From Hermatobates lingyangjiaoensis (Eukaryota; Arthropoda; Insecta; Hemiptera; Hermatobatidae): a stretch of DNA of 64,000 nt. Each line of letters starts with the position of its first letter. Position 1 is the stretch's first letter. Positions 53,485-64,000 of this stretch are shown here, in pieces. Both the position numbers and the translations under genes were made by a program. The stretch is from NCBI GenBank assembly GCA_026182355.1, contig JAPFBL010000239.1, positions 248,001-312,000 of the forward strand. The letters run 5' to 3'. Below the pieces are notes generated by a model, which worked only from the letters and a program-made list of their open reading frames with translations, ran no database searches and was not told where the DNA came from.

Positions 53485-54270
53485 TTTAGTTAAATCATTA
53501 GTTGTGCAATCCGTAATTGTGTGGTATTTACTCATTCTGAGGTAAAATGGATAAACCAACAAAATTTACATTGGCATGACTGTGCGCTCCTTTGAGAAAA
53601 GAACCCGGGAACATTATAATGAATACTTACTTGCAAAGGAAAAATGACAATAAGAATAATAAAGAATTTTTTTCACATTTTGCGAAACACCTTGTCACAC
53701 AAAATCACAGCTTTGACCCAAACTTGAACCTTACCATCCTACATGCGAATAGAAAGTTTAAAGAATTTGTAATTTGGAAGTTTTTCAAATAAACAAGGCC
53801 GTCATTAATAATCCTTCTGCCTCTCTATGCCTTAATGATCAAATTCCAGGGTGTCTAAAATTTCTTAAGCTGTTCCTAGAATCACAAAGAATAAATTAAA
53901 AAATAAATTAAAAAAAAAGAAAAAGTTTCTTTCCTCTAAATTATTGGTTCTGGCCTTCTCTATTTCAGTTAACGGTTTTCAAGCATACCCGAAGCCTTTG
54001 TTACCTTACTCCTAAATGCCTATCCCCACTCTTTCGCAACGGATCTGTTTCCTACTAGTTTTTTTCACTTGACCAACCAGTCAGTACACATCCTTGGGTA
54101 TGTCTTGAATTCTCTTAATTGAATTTTATTATTTCACTCTAATTTTTGTAAATAATTAGATATAATTTGTATTATAGTGTCTTCCTGATGATGAACACAA
54201 AGTGTTCGAAACGCGTTGAATAAAACTTCATTTGTGTGGAGACTTTTGTTGGTTTATCCATTTTACCTCA
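53485..54270 (+). pseudogene. Penelope-like element relic, family D
   Basis: It is flanked by the same terminus in opposite orientation (GAGGTAAAATGGATAAACCA near 53540 and its inverse near 54248). A plus-strand frame at 53664-53792 reads HFAKHLVTQNHSFDPNLNLT, then ILHANRKFKEFVIWKFFK. This matches the part of PLE proteins that follows the GIY-YIG motif (a H-----NH-FD---LK-L----K----L--E pattern). The tail ends with a hammerhead-like motif (54182-54220) and TTGTGTGGAGACTTTTGTTG. It lies in the large RCCD1-like intron, in opposite orientation to the gene. Confidence 0.7.
54182..54220 (+). ncRNA. Hammerhead-ribozyme-like motif, family D, linked to PLE protein
   Basis: UUC (54182-54184), CUGAUGA (54185-54191), extra U, GAACAC/GUGUUC stem II with AAA loop, GAAA (54208-54211), CGCG, UU, GAA (54218-54220) pairing with UUC. 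It differs from the 39648 copy in both stem I arms while keeping them paired. Confidence 0.7.
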
Positions 54271-54855
54271 GAAAAAGTATTTAGTGCAACTAAATCTGAT
54301 AAGCCACAGAAAAGAAGCAAACACTACCATAATACATTACTTTTAACTACTCTTATTTAAAAAGTTGCAGTTTTCGATTTCACCAATGAAATACAACTAA
54401 AAAAATCTTATTTAGTTAAACATTTAAAGATAATCAGTTCAATCTGAGGAATTTTTAGAAAGGAGATCCATACAGCAAGCATGCTTGCCAAACAGTTCTT
54501 CTGGACATTGCTTATATATATTCCCTTTTATTTTAATAAAAATGTTATACCAATGGTTGGTGAAAGAATTGGTATTAAGGCAGGAATGTCCTCCGTAGAT
54601 CGGAATTACGATGGAAAACTGCTAAGAATGGCTAACAATGAGAGATTCCAATGGCACCATTAAAATAATTGGTATTAGAATGAACTTTTCCACAAATGTC
54701 AAAACCTGAGACAAGAAGACTATCTCTCTTATTATTAAATTCAATTTGAGAATGGAAAATACAGATCTAGCCCAGGTATGAGCGCCTTTTGTGAACTTGA
54801 AGCCGCAATATATAAATTCCAAGTGACTGCGGCCAGCATAACAATACATAAATAT
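54271..54855. other. Intronic, nothing recognised
   Basis: AT-rich DNA without recognised features. Confidence 0.4.
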
Positions 54856-55085
54856 AAAAATATTTAACATAAACACGTGAAATGCCAATCAATGATCAAA
54901 CCACAATATGAAATGAGAAAACAAGACTAAGATTTTTTAACAGTAACAACCGGTCTTCGTCAGTTGGGCTTTTGACTCTGACGAAGTCCGCTTGTTACGG
55001 TTGAAAGATCTTAGTCTGGTTTTGCTTTTTCATATTGTGGTTCGATCATATATAATGTATATACATAAATATATATATTAGATTA
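54856..55085. mobile_element. Family C inverted pair
   Basis: The minus tail (54865-54965, flank of the core lost) joins the plus tail (54962-55050). The plus motif at 54973-55015 has GACU, CUGACGA, extra A, GUCCG/CGGUU, GAAA, GAUC, UU, AGUC (one stem II mismatch). Confidence 0.7.
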
Positions 55086-55099
55086 AACGCATTCTGAAT

Positions 55100-58000
55100 A
55101 CTCACTATTATCATTTCTCTAGTTTGCTAATAAATAATTTGAAAATTTCAGGTATACCAAATAACAATTATCCAAATTAATTTGATTAGAGTACAATTAA
55201 ATGTGTACTAAAAACATTCTGCACGCTAAATATACAAATATACGACCTTATGACCCAGCAGTTAGGCAAAAGAGTTTTACAATAGAATATAGAAAAATTT
55301 TCCGATAATATGAAAAATAAATACAAGAAATACACAAATTAAATATGTAGAAGTTATTCAACTACGAATTAAGCAAGCTTTGCTCCCTAAATATACAAAT
55401 ATAGACGTCATGACCCAACAGTTAGACAAGAGAGATTTCCAATACAACATAGAAGAAGTCCTCTAAAATATGAAATACAAAATATAAAAAAGAAACAAAC
55501 TAAAAATAGGGAATTTATGAAATATGAATTAAGGAAAGCCTACTGCCTAAATATACAAATATAGAACTTATCACCCTACAGACAGACAAGCGAGAAGACG
55601 TCTTCTAAAATATTTAATATAAAATATGAAAAATAAACAAATTGTAATCCATGGAAGTTAATCAAAGATGAATTAAGAAAGTCTCCTTATTAAATCTACA
55701 AATATATAACTTATGACATAATAGTTAGACAAGAGAGATTTACAATACAACATAGAAGAAGTCATCTATAATATGAAATATCACATAAAAAATAATCAAA
55801 CATGAAATAAGGAATGTCTACGACCTAAGTATACAAATATAGACCTGACAGTCCCAACAGTTGACCCAACAGTCAGACAAGAGAGATTTCCAATACAATA
55901 TAGAAGACGTCTTCTAAAATATGAAATATAAAGTATGAAAAATAAACAAAAATAAAACCATAGAATGTAAGTATTATAAATTAAGGAAAATCACCTCCCT
56001 AAATATACAAATATATATCTTATGACCCTACAGTCAGAACAGAGAGATTTACAAAACACTATGGAAGATAAAATATAAAATATGAAAAATAAACAAATTA
56101 TATCCATAGAATTTAATCAAATAAGAATTAACAAAAGTCTGCTCCCTATATACAAATACATACCTTATGACCAACAGTCAGACAAAAGAGACTAACAATA
56201 CAATATAGAAGAAGTCTTCTAAAATATGACATAAAATTGAAAAAATTTAATCTATACAACTTAATCAAATGTCAATTAATAAAAGTCTACTGCCTAAATA
56301 TACAAATATAGTATATACCTTGTGACCCAACAGTCAGACAAGAGACATTTACAATACAATATTGAAGATGTCTACTATAATATGAAATATAAAAAAATAT
56401 AGATATTGTCTTAGAATTGAATCAAATATGAATTAAGGAGTATCTACTACGTGAATATACAAATATCGACATTATGACCCAACAGTCAGATAAGATAGAA
56501 TACGCCTTCTAAAACATTATATATAAAAATATATAAATTAAATGTATAAAACTCAATCAAATTTGAAGTAATATAAGTCTACTGCCTAAATATACAAAAA
56601 TTCACCCCATGGTCGAACAGTCAGAGAATATACAAGACGTCTTCTAAATAATGAAAAACAAGATATCAAAAATAAACATATTAAATCATTTAATTTAATC
56701 ATAATGATTTAAGGAAAGTCTACTCCCTAAATAATCTAATATACACCTTATGACAAAACAGTCATAAGAGAGAAGACGTCTTCTGAAACATGATATACAA
56801 AATATCTAAAATAAGCATATAAAATCTTAGAATTCAATCAAATATGAATTAAGTAATGTTTGGTATACTTAATATACACATTCTAAATATACCCTCTAAA
56901 TATACAAACATAGCCTTTATAGCCTAACAGTCAAACAGGACAGAAGATATCTACAAAAATTTAAAAAATACAAAATAAATTAAGCCTATAGAATTAAACA
57001 AGGTTGAAATAATTAACGTCTGCTCTCTAAATATACAAATATACACGTTACGACCCAAAAGTCAGAGAAAAAAGAATAACAATACAATATAGAAGATGCC
57101 ATCTAAAATATTGAATATAAAATAGCAAAATCAAATATTTTAAATCTTAGAATTCAATCAAATATGAATTAAGTAATGTTTGGTATACTTAATATACACA
57201 TTGTAAATATACCATCTAAATATACAAACATAAACTTTATAGCCTAACAGTCAAACAGGACAGAAGATATCTACAAAAATTTAAAAAATACAAAATAAAT
57301 TAAGCCTATAGAATTAAACAAGGTTGAAATAATTAACGTCTGCTCTCTAAATATACAAATATACACGTTACGACCCGACAGTCAGAGAAAAAAGAATAAC
57401 AATACAATATAGAAGATGCCATCTAAAATATTGAATATAAAATAGCAAAATCAAATATTTTAAATCTTAGAATTTAATGAAATATACATTCTATCAGAGT
57501 CAGAGAAGATATTATCACATATAAATGACACAACAATCAGAGATGTGAGAAGACGTCTTCTAACATATTAAATATAAAATACAGTAATTAAATCTATAAA
57601 ATTTAATCAAATATAACTAAGAAAAGTCAATTGTCTAAATATACAAATATAGACATTATGACCAAACAGTCAGATAAGACAGAAGACGTTTTCTAAGAAA
57701 CGAAATAAAAAAAATAGAATTAACATATATCTTACAATTTAATCAAACATGAAATAAGTAAAGTTTGTTCTAGAAATCTACAAATATAGACCTTATGACT
57801 CAGCAGGTAGAGAAGAGAGAAGACATCTTCATAATATGAAACATAAAACATCAAAAATAATCATATTTAGTACATGTTATCTCTCCTGTCTTACTCTTGA
57901 ATGTCATGAACTATAAATTAAGGTAAGTCTACTGCCTAAATATACAAACCTAGATTTTATGACCAAACAGTCAGAGAAAAGAAATGAAATATAAAATATG

Positions 58001-60040
58001 AAACATATACAAAATTATTATCATAACATTTAATCAAATAGTCCCTAAAAATACAAATATAAAGTTTCTGAACCTCAGTCAGACAAGAGAGATTTACAAT
58101 AGAATATAGAAGAACTCTCTAAAATATTATATATTCAATTTAATAAATAAACAAATTAAATCTATAAAATTTATTTAAATATCAATTAAGCAAAACTCTT
58201 CTCCCTAAATGTACAAATATAGAAATTGTGATCCAAGAGGCAGACAAGAAAGAAGACGTCATCTAAAATGTGAAACATTAAATATGAAAAATCAACAAAT
58301 TATATCCATAGAAGTTAATCAAGGATGAATTTTAAAAGTCTCCTCCCTAAATTCACAAATATGGAGCTTATGACATAACAATCAAAAAATAGAGATTTAC
58401 AATACATTATAGAAGACATCTTCTAAGAGATGATATATAAAATTTGAAAAATAAACTAATTATATAAATAGAATTAATTTAAATAAGAATTAAGGAATGT
58501 CTGCTGCCTAAATATACAAATATAGACCTTATAACCCAACAGTTAGACAATAGAGACCTACAATACAAAATAGAAGAAGACTTCTTACATATAGAATATA
58601 AAAAATAAACAAATTAAATCTATAAAATTTAATCAAATATGAATTAATGTAAGTCTAGTGCCTAAATATACATATATAGGCCCTTTAACACAAGAGTCAG
58701 AAAAGAAAAAAAGAGAAAAGACGTCTTCTAATATATTAAACATAAAATACCAAAAATAAGCATATTAACTCTTAGAATTAAATTAATATGAAGTTAGGAA
58801 ATTCAGCTCCCAAAATATACAAATATATAACTTATGACCCAACAGCCAGACAACAGAGCATTACAAAACAATGAAGATACGTATTTTAAAATATGCAACA
58901 TAAAATATGAATAATATAGAAATTAAATCCATAGAATTTAATAAAATATGATTTAAGGAAAGTGTACTAAATATACAAATATCCACCTCATCACCCAACA
59001 TTCAGACAGCAGATACTTACAATACAGTGTAGAAGAAGTCTTCTAAAAAATGGAATATATATAAAAAAAAAGAAATCAAATATATAAATTTCAATCAAAT
59101 CAGAATTAATAAAAGTCTCCTCTCAAAATATAGAAATATTGACGTTATAACTCAACATTCAGACAAGAGTGAAGACGTATTCTATAATATGAAATATAAA
59201 ATATAAAAAATGAATGTATTAAATCTTAGAATTTCATCAAATATGAATTAAGTAAATTTTGCTCTCTAAATATAAAAATATAGACGTTATTATACTACAG
59301 TCAGACAAGAGAGACTTACAATACAATATAGAAGAAGTCATATCAAATATGAAATACAAAAAAATAACAAGTTAAACATACAAATTTATCAAATATGATT
59401 AAGGAATGTCTACTGCGAAAATATACAGATATAATAGACCTTATGACTCAACAGTAATACAAGAGAGAAGACTTCTTCTAAAATATGACAAATATAGAAA
59501 TATAGAAATTAAATCTATAGACTTTAATAATAAGCGAATTAAGGAAAGTCTACTCCCTAAATATACAAATATCAACCTTATTACACTACAGTCAGATAAG
59601 AGAAAAAAACGTCTTCTAAAATATGATATATAATAAAAAAAATATAGAAATTAAATCTATAGAATTTAATCAAAGATGAATTAATTAAAGTCTGCTTCCT
59701 AAATATACAAATATATAGCTTATTAGCAAACAGTCAGACAAGAGAGATTTACAATAACATTATAGAAGACGTCTTCTAAAATATGGAATACAAAATATCA
59801 AAAATAAATGTATTAAAACTTAGAATTTAATCAAATATTGAATAAGGAAAGTCTGCTCCCTAAATATACAATATACAAATATAGACGTTACGACCCAACA
59901 GTCAGAGAAGAGAAGACATCTTCTAAAAATATGAAATATAAAATATTGAAAATACAGTAATTAAATCTATAGAATTTAGTCAAATATGAATTAAGAAAGG
60001 TCTATTGATTAAATATACAAATATAGATCTTATAACACTG
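55100..60040. repeat. Long tandem array, unit about 160 bp
   Basis: Roughly 30 diverged copies of a unit containing CTAAATATACAAATATAGAC, TTATGACCCAACAGTCAGAC, AAGAGAGATTTACAATACAA, TATAGAAGACGTCTTCTAAA and AATTTAATCAAATATGAATT. Spacing of the ACAAATATA block is mostly 140-165 bp. GAAGACGTCTTC is a perfect 12 bp palindrome, conserved in many units. A two-unit block is duplicated almost exactly (56829-57146 against 57147-57464, about 318 bp), a recent expansion. No coding content was found. The array lies entirely within the intron of the RCCD1-like gene. Confidence 0.9.
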
Positions 60041-60164
60041 ATAACTTTAGAAGTTCTGATACGAAATTGATTAGAGCAGCCTTTGAAGAATTATAAGGGA
60101 AGTAGCCCTAGAGATTAGTGTGATCAAGAGCAAGTACATACCTAAAACGATATGATTGGATAAT

Positions 60165-60385
60165 ACTAGTATTAAGGAACGGTTACATGAGGCGTACATT
60201 TGAATTATTGACACACTTCAAATCCTTGGGCAGCATCATTACTACTAAGTGTTTAGTTTCAGAGGAAATTAAAACATTATTAGGGGAAACAAAAGCTGCT
60301 GAACTCTTCAAAATGCTTTGCGCTGCAGAGCACATTTCATAAAACAGAACTAAGTCAGCTATAAAAACGTACAAGGTCAATTGTT
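60165..60385 (+). pseudogene. LINE reverse-transcriptase fragment
   Basis: The frame reads RRTFELLTHFKSLGSIITTK, EEIKTLLGETKAAELFKMLC, then AIKTYKVNCYL. It resembles the FKYLGSIIT...EI--RI--AK-AF segment after the RT core in LINE proteins. It carries stops and has no flanking catalytic motif. Confidence 0.45.
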
Positions 60386-61004
60386 ACTTACGGAAATAAA
60401 TCATGGAGTGACAAAAGTGGATGTAATTGAGGAAGGAAACAAAAATTCGAAGAGCATTTTTGGACCGAAAAGACATGGGGGATGGGTATAGAATAAGAAT
60501 CAACTAGGAGCTGAAAAACTTGTTCACCGCGCAAAGTGAGGTTGGTGATATTAAAAAAGGTCGCATGAAGTTGTTCCAGGGCACCTGGAAACGATATAGG
60601 GCTATCTGGATGGGTAAGCCCATTCTGGAAGAGCAAGGTGGGAGGGAGACCTATAATAACAAAGTAGAATGGGGTAGAGAGTGACTTTACATGTACTTCA
60701 GAAATAAAGTCAGTGGTCTTCAAAACGTGTATACGTCAAAATTTCGACATCGAATTTTGTTATGGCTGCATTATTTTATTCAAAATAAAAAAAAAGATTT
60801 CCTTATAAATTAAGACTATAAGTTATCCATAACAGTAAGACTATAGGTCTTAAAAATTAATATACAGTATATAGGGAATGATTTATGACTTCGAACGTAG
60901 AATTAACTCGGTAATGTAGTTCATCCTTAACCGTTGTGGTGTTTATAAAAACAAACAATTCAGTCTTCTGCTAGAAAATCACCGAAAGTCAAAGTGCGAC
61001 TGAC
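60386..61004. other. Unassigned intronic sequence
   Basis: A plus frame near 60440-60690 reads RRAFLDRKDMGDGYRIRI and GRMKLFQGTWKRYRAIWMGK. It may continue the LINE relic but was not identified. The opposite-strand 111-codon frame looks like a shadow. Confidence 0.3.
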
Positions 61005-61318
61005 AGTATGGGTAGTAGTAGGCAGCCTTTAAAGTTTCAGTGGCCCACACGGGAACACATAGACCGAACATTGGCTCTTTGTGATACCACACAATGAAGA
61101 TTGATTCTACAGTGGGTGTCCTAAATTTTGCCTAACTCAAGTGTATTTAGAGTAGGGATCTTTAACGAGTATCTGACATCGTACAGACTCGGGACCGACG
61201 GCTTAACGTCCTCTGCGAGGGATGACGTCCTCAGATTTATTCACTTCCCAGGTGGGTATCGAACCCCGGACCAACCAGTTCAGAGGCGACTATGTTAACT
61301 ATTAAGCTAACTTAGCCT
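61005..61318 (-). repeat. tRNA-derived SINE, alternative tail
   Basis: The minus strand starts GAGGCTAAGTTAGCTTAATA (61318 down), B box GGTTCGATACCC, body as in other copies, and ends with the GTGTGGTATCACAAAGAGCC tail and TACTACTACCC, as at 11855-12200. Confidence 0.8.
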
Positions 61319-61405
61319 CTCTGTCAGTATGGGTATTAAAAACAGTTTTGATTACTCCTTAAACTAAAAACGAGTAATACGAGGCAGTTGTAATAAAAAA
61401 TATAC

Positions 61406-61593
61406 CTGAGGTTGTCTTGAATCCTAGCTGACCATGGTTGTTCCAGCCCCAAACATACATACTTCCTTCTTTAGTAAGAGCACAGGTGTGCCAACCTCCA
61501 GCAGCCACCTGAACAACATGCAACCCTGACAAGTAAGTCACTTCTGATGGAGATTCGCTGTCCTCAACATCGGAGAGTCCCAGCTGACCTCGG
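61406..61593 (-). CDS. RCCD1: RCCD1-like protein, internal exon
   Basis: 188 bp between acceptor TTTTTTGCAG and donor CAG|GTATAT. It reads RGQLGLSDVEDSESPSEVTY, LSGLHVVQVAAGGWHTCALT, KEGSMYVWGWNNHGQLGF. AAGGWH and YVWGWN--GQLG are the RCC1-repeat signature and correspond closely to the RCCD1 segment with the same AAGGWH motif. The exon starts with the last base of a split codon and ends in phase 1, which joins the 53351-53467 exon. Preceding exons were not found up to the right edge. Confidence 0.85.
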
Positions 61594-61607
61594 CTGCAAA
61601 AAAACAC

Positions 61608-62135
61608 CTGTATTAATCAACTTTGCATATATATGTGGTCCTGTTCTAGTGTAATTCGTTTATTAAATAGCACCAATTTTAGTTATAAGAAATCTATTTA
61701 TCGAATTGAATCAAGATTGGGAGTAATAAATGTCACTTTACATAATATTATTTTTTAGGATACGGATTCCTCACAAAGGCACGAGAATCATTTATCATAA
61801 ACAAGGGACGGCATGGACACATTATTCCCACATAACAAACCTAGGCTCATCATCACGATTCAGAACTGTACTCATCAGTCCTAGAGTTCACATCTATACT
61901 ATGAAGCCCATTTTTGTGTAAAATATTAATCTGACACAACAACGACTGTGAAACAGTAGGTGTCTACACAAACTTTTGGACACCTCTTTTTTAAACTTTT
62001 AAACTGTGTTCCTCCAATAATCTCAACCTAAATATTTCTAAGTGATCTATAATAATATGCTTTTCTCACTTAAAAATCTTCTTGAATTTTGAACTCGTAT
62101 TGTGTCCAGTTTGGATCGTATTTCGTTTAATTTGT
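61608..62135. other. Unassigned sequence
   Basis: Upstream intron or 5' region of the RCCD1-like gene. No exon was recognised. A GTCCAGTTTGGATCGTATTT string near 62105 also occurs at 22230, a shared repeat fragment. Confidence 0.35.
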
Positions 62136-62139
62136 GAAG

Positions 62140-62650
62140 ATATATATATATATATATATATATATTCGATGCGATGTTGACCAATGGGAGTAGAGTTACA
62201 GGTCCAAGCGTAAGGTCCCAGTTGCCCGCTGCTCAGCAAAAAGCCTTTGCGTTCTGCTAATAGGTATAGAGGTTGCACAGTCCCTCTGTGTTAAATGATG
62301 TTTGGCAGAAAACATTAGCCTCACTTTACAGTGAACTCCTGTTCCCTTTCTATTTTTGAGCAGCGGGCAACTGGGACCTTACGCTTGGACCTGTAACTCT
62401 ACCAAAAATAGAAAGGGAACAGGAGTTCACTGTAAAGTGAGGCTAATGTTTTCTGCCAAACATCATTTAACACAGAGGGACTGTGCAACCTCTATACCTA
62501 TTGGCAGAACGCAAAGGCTTTTTGCTGAGCAGCGGGCAACTGGGACCTTACGCTTGGACCTGTAACTCTACTCCCATTGGTCAACATCGCATCGAATCAT
62601 ATTCCTTTCCCCGGACAACCCATAGAAAAATATATATATATATATATAAA
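62140..62650. mobile_element. Family I inverted repeat between (TA)n tracts
   Basis: The left arm (about 62165-62356) and right arm (about 62403-62594) are near-perfect inverses. The 46 bp between them (62357-62402) is a direct copy of an inner part of the right arm (about 62527-62573). CCAAT-type boxes (GACCAATGGG, CTATTGGCAG) occur in the arms. (TA)n tracts flank both sides (62142-62165 and 62632-62648). No protein. Confidence 0.8.
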
Positions 62651-62689
62651 GTTCGTGAGTCTGTTAAGGAGGCAGAGATCTCAAATGTT

Positions 62690-62790
62690 ACCTGAATAAC
62701 ATTAAAAAAAAGAAAATTATTATTTAATTTCAAAAATTAGAGCCAGGGTAGCCAGTGGCTTGTATGCTCGCCGATGACAGTAGGACAAAT
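62690..62790. repeat. Direct repeat, copy 1
   Basis: CCTGAATAACATTAAAAAAA ... AAAATTAGAGCCAGGGTAGC and TATGCTCGCCGATGAC recur at 63898-64000. The AGCCAGGGTAGC-GTGGCT segment looks like a decayed tRNA-type SINE head. Confidence 0.7.
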
Positions 62791-63897
62791 ATATTATAAA
62801 TAAATGTACGAAAAAAAAGCCTTGAATTTAAAATTTGAATAATGTAAGTCAGAGGTTCTAACTCTTTGTTCTTCCATGAAGCTGAAGGACAGACAGCTAA
62901 TGTAGTATATACAGATGCGTTTGCTTAACACTGTACAATAATGATATTTTCTACTATTTTATAATTTCTAATGATATTTTGGAATACCATATATCATCTC
63001 CGATTTTTTGAAAAAGTACCCGTCAAAGACGTAAACATTTGCTGGTTAATATATATATATATATATATATATATTTACAAATTAATGAAGTAATTGTTTC
63101 AATGCCGCAAACAAAATTAAATAATCAGAATTGTAAGGTTATGTTAAATTTGTTCATAGATTAAAAAAGGAATAGTTGCAACGTAAACTAAGATAGAATG
63201 ATATAATTTACAGAAATAAATCTATTCTGTTGCTGGAAATTGATTTCAAAAGTAATATGTAAAATTCAAATGAAAAAGTTAATTAATTCGTTTTTGATAG
63301 TAACATATTTGAACACTAATATGAAACCAATCTCAACAGCAAAATTATATTATAAATGTAAATAACAAGATGTAATTTACAATACCATGTAAAATTTCTT
63401 TTGAAAAACTATTAAATGAAAAGATTAATTTGAAGAGAATTCAAGGAATAAGGCAGTACTTACTTGACAGAAACGCAGCTTGGAAGCGAAAAGTAACTGC
63501 GCATTATTCAAAATCATATCTGCATTAAAACAAATGAATGACAAATACTTCCTTCCGTTGCCGCATTGAAACAAATAACTGTCAAACTATAACTTCCGAT
63601 TAAAGTCAAAACAATGTCCAAATAACTTTAAAATAATATTGATATTTTTAAACCTTTATAATATGAGGCAATTAAAGATCTTTTACAATAAATGCAGCTA
63701 ATTTAAAATAGTTATAATTAGTTACATTAAAATATTATTCTTCATTGCATAAATATTTTTTTAAAAAAAAAGTAATTATATTCCTAATTTAAATTAATTA
63801 TTACTACTAGCTAAATCTGCGTATATAATGTTCCTGAGTTTGTTCACCCATTTTCCGTGAATACAGAGACCAGAAATTATAATATATATTATTTATT
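62791..63897. other. AT-rich sequence, possible exon not accepted
   Basis: A (TA)n tract lies at 63048-63075. A minus-strand stretch at 63470-63535 has an acceptor-like and a donor-like boundary but no RCC1-type content. Confidence 0.3.
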
Positions 63898-64000
63898 ACC
63901 TGAACAATGTTAAATAAAAAAAAATTATTATTAAATTCCAAAAATTAGAGCCAGGGTAGCCTGTGGCTCTTGTGCTCGCCAATGACTGTAGTGCAAATAT
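63898..64000. repeat. Direct repeat, copy 2 (runs off the window)
   Basis: Second copy of the 62690-62790 sequence with a few changes, about 1.2 kb away in the same orientation. Confidence 0.7.

Noticed and set aside
60388..60723. 111-codon minus-strand open frame
   Set aside because: The opposite strand has possible LINE-like residues, and this strand shows no recognisable domain. Treated as a shadow.
63466..63535. Possible upstream exon of the RCCD1-like gene (acceptor-like TTTTAATGCAG and donor-like CAA|GTAAGT, minus strand)
   Set aside because: The frame required to join 61593 reads SYFSLPSCVSVN, with no RCC1-type residues. The ATG frame gives MILNNAQLLFASKLRFCQ but ends in the wrong phase. 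RNA evidence would be needed.

Overview
The window looks like AT-rich, repeat-dominated animal nuclear DNA. The evidence is a spliced eukaryotic gene, tRNA-derived SINEs, and hAT, mariner, Tigger-like, Helitron, LINE and Penelope-like (PLE) elements. An arthropod, possibly a chelicerate such as a horseshoe crab, would fit, but this is a weak inference from repeat style alone. There is no operon structure, CRISPR array or intact transposon gene.

The only host gene I can support is on the minus strand. Three exons (61406-61593, 53351-53467, 53107-53270) join in phase and encode the C-terminal RCC1-repeat part of an RCCD1-like protein. Its 5' exons are missing or lie to the right of the window. 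Its 7.9 kb intron holds a tandem array of about 160 bp units (55.1-60.0 kb), a LINE reverse-transcriptase fragment and two PLE-derived pieces.

The rest is mainly mobile-element debris. From left to right: a short hAT-like element, a Helitron helicase relic (1.4-2.2 kb), a LINE 3' end (2.7-3.6 kb), PLE copies with a GIY-YIG relic (5.5-6.2, 30.1-30.8, 35.2-35.9 kb), and a tRNA-derived SINE family (8.6, 11.9, 13.4, 16.4, 24.9-27.3, 46.2, 61.0 kb). There are also hAT relics (13.9-15.8, 19.4-20.0, 33.8-34.6, 51.4-52.3 kb), a Tigger-like MITE (31.8 kb), and two deleted mariners (25.2 and 49.2 kb). A 44 bp minisatellite expanded inside one SINE and was then invaded by one of the mariners.

The most interesting signal is a recurrent short RNA motif in at least eight otherwise dissimilar repeat families. 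Its form is CUGANGA, one extra base, a stem II hairpin, GAAA, 2-4 bases, then UH. It is flanked by short arms that pair as stem I. Sequences of stems I and II differ between families but remain paired, while the core stays constant. This is the signature of a minimal type I hammerhead ribozyme. At least two of the families (C and D) carry PLE protein remnants (GIY-YIG or the region after it), and PLEs are the established carriers of hammerheads. Many copies occur as inverted pairs, often inside (TA)n tracts.

All assignments come from reading the sequence by eye. No database or covariance search was run.
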